This document shows positions 1-6,326 of a stretch of 15,379 nt of DNA, piece after piece. Numbering within the stretch: the first letter of the stretch is position 1; each line of letters begins with the position of its first letter. A program made the position numbers and the translations under genes. The notes below the pieces were generated by a model. It was given only the letters and a program-made list of their open reading frames with translations. It was not told where the DNA came from and did no database searches. This DNA is from Deltaproteobacteria bacterium (GTDB lineage: Bacteria > Myxococcota > UBA796 > SXON01): contig CANKNP010000089.1 in the NCBI GenBank assembly GCA_947483545.1, forward strand, positions 1-15,379. Reading direction: 5' to 3'.

Positions 1-162
1 CACTTGCATCGCGGTCTGCGCCCCCACCGTCGCCGGCACCCGGCTGACCCACGCCATCTGCACGGTGGTAGGCACCTCCACGAGCGGCTCACAGGCCAGG
101 GCGGGGCTCATGAAGGCGAGCAGGCACAGCACGCACGAACCAGCCTCCGGCCTTCCTCTCAC
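1..162 (-). CDS. Exported protein of unknown function, N-terminal 54 residues only
   Basis: This reading frame is open to the window edge, so only the N-terminus is visible. A GTG start (162-160) overlaps the TGA stop of the upstream nagZ-like gene as GTGA, which suggests translational coupling as the third gene of a leftward operon. The first 25 residues look like a Sec signal sequence: MRGRPEAG, then a hydrophobic core VLCLLAFMSPALA, then Cys-Glu. The cysteine could be a lipidation site (L-A-C) or the first mature residue after a signal peptidase I site. The mature start, EPLVEVPTTVQMAWVSRVPA, matches no family I recognise. An exported protein next to a murein-recycling glucosaminidase may act in the envelope, but that is inference. 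An ATG in the core (codon 20) is a less likely start because it would destroy the signal peptide. Confidence 0.6.
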   Translation of the reverse strand, partial: MRGRPEAGSCVLCLLAFMSPALACEPLVEVPTTVQMAWVSRVPATVGAQTAMQV

Positions 163-1265
163 ACCATCCCCTGCGCCCGCGCCCGCAGCGCGAGGTCGGT
201 GTGCTGGTGACACCCCAGGACCGATAGCGGCGGCATCGGCGGGGCGCCCACAAGGAACCGCTCCCGCATCTGGTGCCAGCGCCTCACCCCGTCGATCGCG
301 GCGTCCTCCTGGCGGGGGTCGCTCTCCTGCAGGCGGATGAGCGTCTCCCAGGCGTCCACGATCAGCGTGAGTTGTTCGCACGCGAGGAAAGTATCGACCG
401 TCGCCGTCGAGGCTCGGGAGAGCTGCTCCTCCAAGGGCCAGCGGCCACGGACGGCCTTCATCTCCAGGTCGTCGGAGATCACGACGCCGCCGAACTTCTG
501 CTGCTTTCGAAGCAGCCCGTTGATGATCGCGGGCGACATCGTGGCCGGGTAGGTCTCATCCCAGGCCGGATAGAGCACGTGCGCGGTCATCACGGTCGCC
601 ACGCCGGCGTCGATGGAGGCTTGGAACGGGGGAAGCTCGACGTGCTCCAGGTCCGGCGGCTCTTTCTCCACGATGGGCAGCTCCAGGTGGCTGTCCGTCG
701 CGGTGTCGCCATGCCCGGGAAAGTGCTTGGCACAGGCGATACACCCTGCGCCTTGCATGCCCTGGATGAACGCCGCGACGTGCCGGCTCGTCGCGCCAGG
801 ATCCGAGGAGAATGCCCGGTCCCCGATGATCGGGTTCTTCGGGTTCGAGTCCACGTCGGCCACCGGCGCGAAGTCCAGGTCAAACCCCAGCGCGCGAACC
901 TCCGCTCCCAGCGCCGCGCCGACCGCCTGGGTGAACGCCGGATCTCCGACATTGCCGACCCACCGCATCGGCGGCCAGACCGTCGCCGGGGCCTTCACCC
1001 GCTGCACCCGTCCGCCCTCCTGATCGACGCACCGAATCGGCGGGATCTCGACCGGCAACAAGCTGGCCAGCTCTCGGTTCAGCTCGCGGACCTGGCCCGC
1101 ATCCTCGACGTTTCGCCGGAACAAGATGAACCCGCCCGGGCGCGCCTCTCGGATGAACGCCCGCTCTTCGTCGTTCAACGACGTGCCCTTCAGCCCGATG
1201 ATCAAACGCTGCCCCGCCCGGCGCTTGCGATCCGCCGTAGAGGTGGTGATGCCGACAACGTTCAT
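159..1265 (-). CDS. nagZ: Beta-N-acetylglucosaminidase, glycoside hydrolase family 3 (NagZ type)
   Basis: The 368-residue protein is of normal or slightly long size for NagZ (usually about 330-360). Family members remove terminal GlcNAc from anhydromuropeptides in the cytoplasm during peptidoglycan recycling. The GH3 signature KHFPGHGDT lies at residues 180-188 and carries the histidine of the NagZ-type flexible catalytic loop. ISDDLEMKAV at 263-272 carries the presumed Asp nucleophile. DQEGGRVQR (81-89) and the DFAPVADV stretch (131-138) are also typical. No signal peptide is seen, in keeping with a cytoplasmic enzyme. The ATG at 1265 overlaps the stop of the epimerase gene (ATGA), and its own stop overlaps the next start (GTGA), so it is the middle gene of a tightly packed leftward operon. 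A longer upstream frame exists but runs through the epimerase gene and is not real. Family assignment is firm; exact substrate is inferred. Confidence 0.92.
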   Translation of the reverse strand: MNVVGITTSTADRKRRAGQRLIIGLKGTSLNDEERAFIREARPGGFILFRRNVEDAGQVRELNRELASLLPVEIPPIRCVDQEGGRVQRVKAPATVWPPMRWVGNVGDPAFTQAVGAALGAEVRALGFDLDFAPVADVDSNPKNPIIGDRAFSSDPGATSRHVAAFIQGMQGAGCIACAKHFPGHGDTATDSHLELPIVEKEPPDLEHVELPPFQASIDAGVATVMTAHVLYPAWDETYPATMSPAIINGLLRKQQKFGGVVISDDLEMKAVRGRWPLEEQLSRASTATVDTFLACEQLTLIVDAWETLIRLQESDPRQEDAAIDGVRRWHQMRERFLVGAPPMPPLSVLGCHQHTDLALRARAQGMV

Positions 1266-1675
1266 ACATGCTCCGGGTACTGGGCCAGCTCGATGAGCAC
1301 GCCGTCGAAACCACGAGGGTGAAGGAAGATGACACGGGCGCCGTGGGCGCCGGGCGCGGGTGCGTCGGACGTGAACGCGTACCCGAGGATCCGCAGCCGG
1401 GCGACGTCTGCGTCGATGTCGTCCGTCGCGAAGCACAGGTGATGCAAGCCGCCCTGGGGCTTCTTCTCCAGGAACTTCTGGATGGGCCCCTGGCCGTTCA
1501 ACGGGTGGACGAGCTCGATGCGCGTGCCCGGGATCGGTAGGAACGCGGTGGAGGTCGAGGCCGAGGGCACGTCCTCCCGCCCCGAAAGCGTCAAGCCCAG
1601 GTCCTTGCAGAACCGCTGGATGCTCGCCGGCAGGTCGGGCACCGCGATGGCGATGTGGTCGAGGCGGGTGATCAT
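1262..1675 (-). CDS. mce: Methylmalonyl-CoA epimerase-like VOC protein
   Basis: The 137-residue protein is one glyoxalase/VOC unit pair, the normal size for methylmalonyl-CoA epimerase, which interconverts the 2R and 2S forms in propionyl-CoA/succinyl-CoA metabolism. It opens with MITRLDHIAIAVPDL, where His7 is the first metal-ligand position. It continues with TRIELVHPL (Glu54), GGLHHLCF (His78/79) and ends with GVLIELAQ (Glu129), the expected His/Glu metal pattern. The PIQKFLEKKPQGGLHHL block is typical of the epimerase branch rather than of lactoylglutathione lyase. The ATG at 1675 is preceded by AGAGGA at a good distance. It is the first gene of a leftward operon, with a 4-base ATGA overlap with nagZ, and is divergent from a glycosyltransferase 40 bp away. 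Another CoA-thioester epimerase such as ethylmalonyl-CoA epimerase cannot be excluded. Confidence 0.87.
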   Translation of the reverse strand: MITRLDHIAIAVPDLPASIQRFCKDLGLTLSGREDVPSASTSTAFLPIPGTRIELVHPLNGQGPIQKFLEKKPQGGLHHLCFATDDIDADVARLRILGYAFTSDAPAPGAHGARVIFLHPRGFDGVLIELAQYPEHV

Positions 1676-1715
1676 CTGGTCCTCTAATCCACGGCGCCGG
1701 TGGATACTCCCCCGC
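1676..1715. promoter_or_regulatory. 40-bp divergent intergenic region between mce and the glycosyltransferase pair
   Basis: Both flanking genes read outward from this short gap, so at least part of both promoters must lie here or inside the gene starts. AGAGGA on the minus strand serves mce. No clear -35/-10 pair is visible on either strand. The 20-bp palindrome at 1772-1791 lies about 100 bp upstream of mce and 57 bp inside the opposite gene, so it could act on mce transcription. Confidence 0.4.
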
Positions 1716-2669
1716 GTGAGCCAGAAGTCGCCCATCGCCGTCGTCATCGTGACACATCGCGGAGGTGTGATACTTGATACATGTATCAAGTCGGTGCAGG
1801 CGGAGTCTCCGAACGACCTGCTGGTGGTGGTGAGCAATACAACGCTCGCGGTGGTGGGCGCGAGGGTGCTCCAGCTTGGCAGCAACGTGGGCTTCGCTCG
1901 AGCGGCAAACGCGGGCATCGCGGCTGTGCAAGGTGACGTCCTGCTGCTCAACGATGACACAGTGATACATCCCGGGTGTATCAACGCATTCCAGCAGGCG
2001 CGTCTACCGGAGCCGCAGATCTACCAGCCACGGATTTCCTTGGTGGACGGCTCCGGGTTGGACAACGAAGGTCATGGCTTTTTCCCCGACGGTTTTGTCT
2101 GGGCGCGGGGGCGGGGCGGTCCGGATGTGTCACTGCCGCGTACCCCGGGCGGGTTCTCCGGCGCCGCCGTGCTGTTCGATCGCCGCGCCTGGGACGCCCT
2201 TGGCGGGTTTGATCCGCGCTTCGACAGCTTCGGCGAGGATGTGGACCTCTCCCTGCGCTGGATGCGCCGAGGCGGTCGGATCGTGCCCGTGCCCTCGGCC
2301 CGGGTGAGCCACCATCTCGGCGCGAGCTACGGTCGGGCCGACGCGGGGAAGCTCCACCGGATCGAGCGAAACCGCATCCGCGCAGCTGTGCGGAGCCTGC
2401 CCTTGGGCGCGTTGGTCACGGCACCGTTTTGGACTGCTGCGCGCCTCGGGCTCTTCGCGGGCCTGTCCCTCCGAGGGCAAGGCCCTGGCGCCGCGGTGCC
2501 TGCGTCGGCAAGGTTGGCGGCGCTCCGGGGCTTGGCAGCCGGGGTCGCCGATGCACCGGCTTGGTGGGGCGAGCGACAGCGGGACCGCCCCTCTTGGAAG
2601 CGCGGCGAGCTGGAGATGTGGCGGACGCTCTGGAAGACGCGCGCCCGCTGGGAGGACGTATGTCGGTGA
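1716..2669 (+). CDS. Family 2 glycosyltransferase, rhamnosyltransferase-like
   Basis: The 317-residue protein has the GT-A layout of bacterial cell-surface sugar transferases. It has a first strand IAVVIVTHRGG (7-17, normally VIVTYN), then GSNVGFARAANAGI (55-68) and the metal/nucleotide site LLLNDDT (76-82). GGFSGAAVLFDRRAWDALGGFDPRF (145-169) is followed by EDVDLSLRW (174-182), the acceptor/catalytic block, and a helical basic C-terminus. It likely adds a sugar to a lipid-linked surface glycan at the inner face of the membrane. The GTG at 1716 puts the first beta strand at the N-terminus as usual; the frame is open further upstream, but that part lies over mce and does not look like protein. 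No good ribosome site is seen. Its last 10 bases overlap the next glycosyltransferase gene. Two copies of a TGACACA/TGATACA/TGTATCA cluster sit within the first 270 bases and force rare codons (ATA, ACA, TGT). Sugar specificity is unknown. Confidence 0.88.
   Translation: MSQKSPIAVVIVTHRGGVILDTCIKSVQAESPNDLLVVVSNTTLAVVGARVLQLGSNVGFARAANAGIAAVQGDVLLLNDDTVIHPGCINAFQQARLPEPQIYQPRISLVDGSGLDNEGHGFFPDGFVWARGRGGPDVSLPRTPGGFSGAAVLFDRRAWDALGGFDPRFDSFGEDVDLSLRWMRRGGRIVPVPSARVSHHLGASYGRADAGKLHRIERNRIRAAVRSLPLGALVTAPFWTAARLGLFAGLSLRGQGPGAAVPASARLAALRGLAAGVADAPAWWGERQRDRPSWKRGELEMWRTLWKTRARWEDVCR
1750..1791. repeat. Motif cluster 1: TGACACA, TGATACA, TGTATCA with 20-bp perfect palindrome
   Basis: TGACACA is at 1750-1756, a partial TGATAC at 1768-1773, then TGATACA (1775-1781) directly abuts TGTATCA (1782-1788). 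The core extends to a perfect 20-bp palindrome, ACTTGATACATGTATCAAGT, at 1772-1791. It lies inside the coding sequence of the first glycosyltransferase and is much richer in A+T than its surroundings. Confidence 0.85.
1955..1983. repeat. Motif cluster 2: TGACACA, TGATACA, TGTATCA with 7-bp spacer
   Basis: TGACACA is at 1955-1961, TGATACA at 1963-1969 and its reverse complement TGTATCA at 1977-1983, with TCCCGGG between the arms. The cluster codes for the NDDT-V-I-H-P-G-C-I part of the glycosyltransferase active site, yet uses the rare codons ACA, ATA and TGT. Confidence 0.85.
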
Positions 2670-3319
2670 CCGTGGCGCTCGTGGTCGTCATCCCGACGCT
2701 CAACACCCAAGACGCGCTGGACGCCTTGCTGGCCCGCTTGCCGCCAGGCACCCTGGCCCTCGTCATCGACGATGGCAGCACCATCCCGATCCAGGCGCCC
2801 CGCGTGATTCGTCACCCTCAGAACCGTGGCTACGGCGCCGCCCAGAAGTCCGGGTACGCCGCCGCGCTCGCCCTCGGGGCCCAGCACATCGTGCTGCTCC
2901 ACGGCGACGACCAGTATGATACATCTGACACATTAGCCCTTGTATCAGCGCTCGCCCATGCACCGGCCGTGCTTGGCAGTAGGTTTCTCGCCAACCCCGG
3001 CGTGATCCCCGGCTGGAGGCGGCTCGGCAACCGCTTCCTCACCGGGCTCGCCAACTGGCGCTTCGGCACGCGTCACACCGAGCTGCACTCCGGCGCCCGT
3101 GCCTTCCGCGCCGACCTGCTCCGCTCCTTGCCGCTCGACACCTACTCCGACGACTACCTGTTCGACCAGCAGGTGCTCTGCGCCATCCTCCGGTCCCGCC
3201 AGACCCTCGCCGAGCTGCCCGTCCGCGTGCGCTACGACCCCACGGTGCGTTCGATATCCCCGCTGCGGGCCATTCGGTATGCGGTGGGGTGTGTGTGGGA
3301 GATTCTGGCGGGGGGGTAG
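2660..3319 (+). CDS. Family 2 glycosyltransferase, dolichyl-phosphate-mannose-synthase-like
   Basis: The 219-residue protein is a single GT-A domain without membrane segments, the size of short DPM1/DPG-synthase-like enzymes that move sugars onto polyprenyl phosphate or act in surface polysaccharide synthesis. Visible motifs are VVIPTLN (9-15), VIDDGS (35-40), NRGYGAAQKSGYAAALALGA (55-74), LLHGDDQYD (79-87, normally GDGQYDP), GSRFL (106-110), and the late acidic motif SDDYLFDQQVL (163-173). The ATG at 2660 follows GGAGG at 2651-2655 at ideal spacing. The gene overlaps the end of the preceding glycosyltransferase by 10 bp, so the two are one transcript and probably act on the same glycan. Its stop codon abuts the stop of the convergent pseudokinase gene (TAG then CTA). 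A third motif cluster lies just after the metal-binding site. Substrate unknown. Confidence 0.88.
   Translation: MSVTVALVVVIPTLNTQDALDALLARLPPGTLALVIDDGSTIPIQAPRVIRHPQNRGYGAAQKSGYAAALALGAQHIVLLHGDDQYDTSDTLALVSALAHAPAVLGSRFLANPGVIPGWRRLGNRFLTGLANWRFGTRHTELHSGARAFRADLLRSLPLDTYSDDYLFDQQVLCAILRSRQTLAELPVRVRYDPTVRSISPLRAIRYAVGCVWEILAGG
2917..2947. repeat. Motif cluster 3: TGATACA, TGACACA, TGTATCA with 17-bp spacer
   Basis: TGATACA is at 2917-2923, TGACACA at 2926-2932 and TGTATCA at 2941-2947. The inverted arms are 17 bp apart and the TGACACA copy sits between them, unlike clusters 1 and 2. The cluster codes for Y-D-T-S-D-T-L-A-L-V-S using ACA, TTA, GTA and TCA codons that are otherwise scarce in this gene. 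Confidence 0.85.
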
Positions 3320-6307
3320 CTACTCCGAAACCCGCTCCTTGATGTCCTGTAGCTTGGCGATCTGCGTGTCCGCGTTCTTCTGAAGGTCCGTGCGCGCCGC
3401 GGTGGCCACGTGCGCCCGGTACTTCTCCCAACCGCGGATGGCGCTCTCCAACGCTGCCATGTCGCCGTCCGAGTTGTAGAACTTGCCCTGCCACGCGGCG
3501 GCTTCGACCTCGTAGATCTGGGCGCGGGTCGCGAAGGACTGGCTTGGGGGCAGACGGCTCCAGTAGCGTTCCGCGGTCTGCGCCCGGCTGAGCGCCTTGT
3601 CGTATTGGCCCCGGTTCACTTGGTAGAGGGCGTCGGCCGCGAGAAACTGCGGGTTGTACGTGTTCTCGGGCAGCGCGAACAGGGCCTTCAACGCCCGCTC
3701 GGTGCCTGCAGCGTCGCCCTTTCGCTGGGCGTTCGAGAGCAGGAGCGCCTGGGAGCGCGTGTAGCTGGGATCCGAGATCGAGACGGCCATGAGCGCGTCC
3801 ACATCGTCGGAGCGGAGCTTCCCGGTGCGAGCGTCGGTGGCGAGCGCGTCGAGGTTGAGCGCGCTCTCGACCGGCACGATGCTCAACGATGCGTCGAGGG
3901 TAGGGTCGGGGGCAACGACGATGGGGGTGACCGCGACAGGGCGCGAAGGCGTCGTCGTCGTCCGCGGCGCGCTGACCGGCTGGCTCCGGACAGGGGCGGG
4001 CTCCGGAGCCCGGGCGACCGCGACGGGCTTTGAGACGGGCTCTGCAGGTGCCACCGCCACGGGCTTCGAGACAGGCTGTGCCACCGCGACCGGTGCGACC
4101 ACTGGCGCCGCGACGGGCCGGGCGACAGGAACGGCTCCGACCGGGGGCAACGTCGCGACGGGCTCCGGCGGCGTGCTCGGCGCTGGTGCGAGGGCCGCTG
4201 CCGCGGGCGCCTCTCTCGGGGGCTCGGCCGCAGCAAGCAGGGGATCTACGACGGGCGTGAGCTCCCCCGCCATCGTGCCGGCGGGGTCGTCGGTCACCTG
4301 GATCTGCGGAGGTTGCGCGTCCTTCAACGCCTGCGCGACACGCTCGGCACGGGCGCCGACGGCGTAGGGGTAGCCCCCATAGATCACGCCGGAGCACAGG
4401 AGCATCGCGACGAGTCCCCCGGCGATGGCCATGCCGAGCACCGGGGCACGCGAGGGTGGGGGCGGCGAGTCATCGTCGTCGATCGGGGGCGGCGGGGGCG
4501 CCGACCTCGGCGGGGGCATGGTCCGCGAGATGCCGGGGCCAGGCATCGGACGAGAGGACAGGAGAGGGGCGGGGGAGGGGGTCGGTGCGGGGGGCTCCGG
4601 GGCGGTGGGCTGGGCGGCTGCCGCAGGGGCGATGCTGCTCCGGGGCCCGGGGGATGTCAGGGTGCGCTCAACCTCCTCCTCGTTGACCTCCGGGACGTCG
4701 ATGGGCAGGTAGGCCGCCGTGTTGTCCCCCCGGGCTGGGCTGGCATCCGAGGCCGTCGGCTCGACGTGGCCGATATGGGCCGCAGTGTCGTCCCGCGCCG
4801 GGATGTAGGCCGCTGTGTTGTCGGGGCCGACCCCTGAAGCGGTGAGCTCTGGCGCGGGCTCGCGGTGGCCAATGTAGGCGGCGGTGTTCTCGGACAGCTC
4901 TCCAAGGCTCCCGGGGATGTGGCTCGCCGTGTTCTCCTCGGCGTCGGCCTCGTTGCGCGGGATCCACGCAGCGGTGCTCTCCGGCGTGTAGCTCTCAGGC
5001 AACAGGGTGTTCCCGGATCGCACGGGGGGCGCGGCGGCGTCGTTGTCGTCGTCATCCCCCAGCATGACCAGGGAGCGGCTGGGAGGACGGGCAGGGGGGG
5101 CCGCAGGCGGGGGTGAAAGGGCGGGGGGCGGAGGCGAGGAGGCGGAGGGTGCGGACCCCGCGCTGAGCGACGACGCGGTCGGGTCCGGGAACGCCTTCGG
5201 GCTCAAGTTCCGCACAGGGGGCTCGACGCGGCCCGGGGGGAAGAACCCGATGTCGGTGGTCTCCGACTCGCCACCGCCCTCGTCATCGAGGCCGACGAGG
5301 CTGCGGGTCACCGTGGCCGCGGTGCTTGGCCGCACCGGAGGCTGCTCGGGTGTATTGCGCTCCGCGGCGGGCGCCTCCATCGGTGGCGCTGCCTCGTCGA
5401 AGATTGGCTTCAACCAGGACTTTGTGTCGTCTACGATCGAAGCGAAGCTGTAGCCAGACATCAAGCCCCGCAGATCGTCCCGGAGCACGAACGCCCGCTG
5501 GTAGCGCTGCTTGGGGTTTACGGAGAGGGCGCGGTACAGCACCTTGTCGAGGCCCGGCATCCGGGACTTCACCTTCAGGAGCTGCGTCGTGACCTCTCCG
5601 CGGCGGATGCGGTGAATGGTCTGCAAATTGGAGTCCGCCCGGAACAAGCTCTCCAACGTGAGCAGCTCGTACAGCACCGCGCCAAGGGAGAAGAGGTCGG
5701 AGGCTGGGGTGATCTGTTGATCCGGGTGCGTCTGCTCGGGCGACAGGTACTCCATCCTCGCCGCCACGGGCGCGGACACGCCGCCCTGCGGAAGGGTGGT
5801 CGGGCTGCGCGACAAGCCGAAGGAGCCGACGACAACCTTGCCTTCAGGGCCCACAAAGATCGCGCCGGGCTTGATCCCAAGATGCAATACGCTGTCCGCG
5901 CCGCTGGTGCTCGGGCGGCTGTGAAGGGCCTCCAAGGCGTTGCACACCTGTACGGCGATGTGCAGGTACACGTTGGGCGGCAGGTGTTGGCCGTGGGAGC
6001 GGGCGTGCGCCATGAGCCGTTCCAGCGAGACCGCCTCGACGTGCTCCTCCAACATGAAGGTGTCCCCGCCCTCTTGGAACGTGCCGACCACGTGGACGAG
6101 CGACGGGTGCCGAAACCCCGCCAGCTCTTCCGCGCGCGCGGAGATCGCCGCCAACCTGTGCGGATCCTTGGCGATGAACGGCAAGATTCGCCTGGCGACC
6201 GCACGGGAACCATCGGCCTGGGTGGCCAGGTACGACTCGGCGACGCTCCCGGTGCCGAGCTTGCGGTGGAGCGTAAGTGTGCCAAGCTGTAGGGGAAGGA
6301 CGAGCAT
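3320..6307 (-). CDS. Membrane-anchored Ser/Thr kinase-fold protein, predicted pseudokinase
   Basis: The 995-residue protein has a kinase fold at about residues 8-285. The glycine loop is LGTGSVAES (17-25) with the third Gly lost. The VAIK Lys is Arg39 (AVARRIL). The HRD motif is H142-L-G144, so the catalytic Asp is Gly. The catalytic-loop Asn is Ala149 (KPGA). DFG is SFG (162-164). Structural residues remain: SPE (189-191), DLFSLG (204-209) and the subdomain XI Arg268. Catalysis is therefore unlikely. A Pro/Ser/Asp-rich cytoplasmic linker follows, with [DE][NDS]TAA[YHW]I-like repeats at 443-534. Next come one transmembrane helix (about 623-648), a Pro/Val/Ala spacer (about 690-800) and an alpha-helical TPR-like periplasmic domain (about 805-995). 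The ATG at 6307 directly precedes the N-lobe; no clear ribosome site is seen. It is divergent from the TonB-receptor gene and convergent with the glycosyltransferases. Likely a scaffold or sensor; partners unknown. Confidence 0.88.
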   Translation of the reverse strand: MLVLPLQLGTLTLHRKLGTGSVAESYLATQADGSRAVARRILPFIAKDPHRLAAISARAEELAGFRHPSLVHVVGTFQEGGDTFMLEEHVEAVSLERLMAHARSHGQHLPPNVYLHIAVQVCNALEALHSRPSTSGADSVLHLGIKPGAIFVGPEGKVVVGSFGLSRSPTTLPQGGVSAPVAARMEYLSPEQTHPDQQITPASDLFSLGAVLYELLTLESLFRADSNLQTIHRIRRGEVTTQLLKVKSRMPGLDKVLYRALSVNPKQRYQRAFVLRDDLRGLMSGYSFASIVDDTKSWLKPIFDEAAPPMEAPAAERNTPEQPPVRPSTAATVTRSLVGLDDEGGGESETTDIGFFPPGRVEPPVRNLSPKAFPDPTASSLSAGSAPSASSPPPPALSPPPAAPPARPPSRSLVMLGDDDDNDAAAPPVRSGNTLLPESYTPESTAAWIPRNEADAEENTASHIPGSLGELSENTAAYIGHREPAPELTASGVGPDNTAAYIPARDDTAAHIGHVEPTASDASPARGDNTAAYLPIDVPEVNEEEVERTLTSPGPRSSIAPAAAAQPTAPEPPAPTPSPAPLLSSRPMPGPGISRTMPPPRSAPPPPPIDDDDSPPPPSRAPVLGMAIAGGLVAMLLCSGVIYGGYPYAVGARAERVAQALKDAQPPQIQVTDDPAGTMAGELTPVVDPLLAAAEPPREAPAAAALAPAPSTPPEPVATLPPVGAVPVARPVAAPVVAPVAVAQPVSKPVAVAPAEPVSKPVAVARAPEPAPVRSQPVSAPRTTTTPSRPVAVTPIVVAPDPTLDASLSIVPVESALNLDALATDARTGKLRSDDVDALMAVSISDPSYTRSQALLLSNAQRKGDAAGTERALKALFALPENTYNPQFLAADALYQVNRGQYDKALSRAQTAERYWSRLPPSQSFATRAQIYEVEAAAWQGKFYNSDGDMAALESAIRGWEKYRAHVATAARTDLQKNADTQIAKLQDIKERVSE
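4706..4981 (-). repeat. Degenerate short peptide repeat (TAAYI type) in the pseudokinase linker
   Basis: Residues 443-534 of the kinase-fold protein carry eight spaced cores: STAAWI, NTASHI, NTAAYI, LTASGV, NTAAYI, DTAAHI, PTASDA and NTAAYL. They are separated by 5-15 acidic, Pro/Gly-rich residues. The Thr-Ala pair and the acidic or amide residue before it are the most constant parts. Such arrays usually act as multivalent docking or phosphorylation sites; which applies here is not shown by the sequence. Confidence 0.7.
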
Positions 6308-6326
6308 TGGGGGTCGCTATCACTGG

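Noticed and set aside
1482..1715. N-terminal extension of the first glycosyltransferase over the mce gene
   Set aside because: The extra residues lie fully antisense to a conserved epimerase and before the first beta strand of the GT fold; the GTG at 1716 gives a normal N-terminus.
1772..1791. FNR box
   Set aside because: FNR sites are TTGAT-N4-ATCAA; here the half-sites are six bases apart, so the match is to the half-site only.
3905..4235. Tandem DNA repeat of possible mobile origin in the pseudokinase gene
   Set aside because: The repetition is at the peptide level (Pro/Val/Ala/Lys spacer) with imperfect DNA copies, as expected for a low-complexity linker.
3320..6307. Active Ser/Thr protein kinase (PknB-type)
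   Set aside because: The Lys, HRD Asp, Asn and DFG Asp positions are all substituted, so a catalytic annotation is not supported by the sequence.
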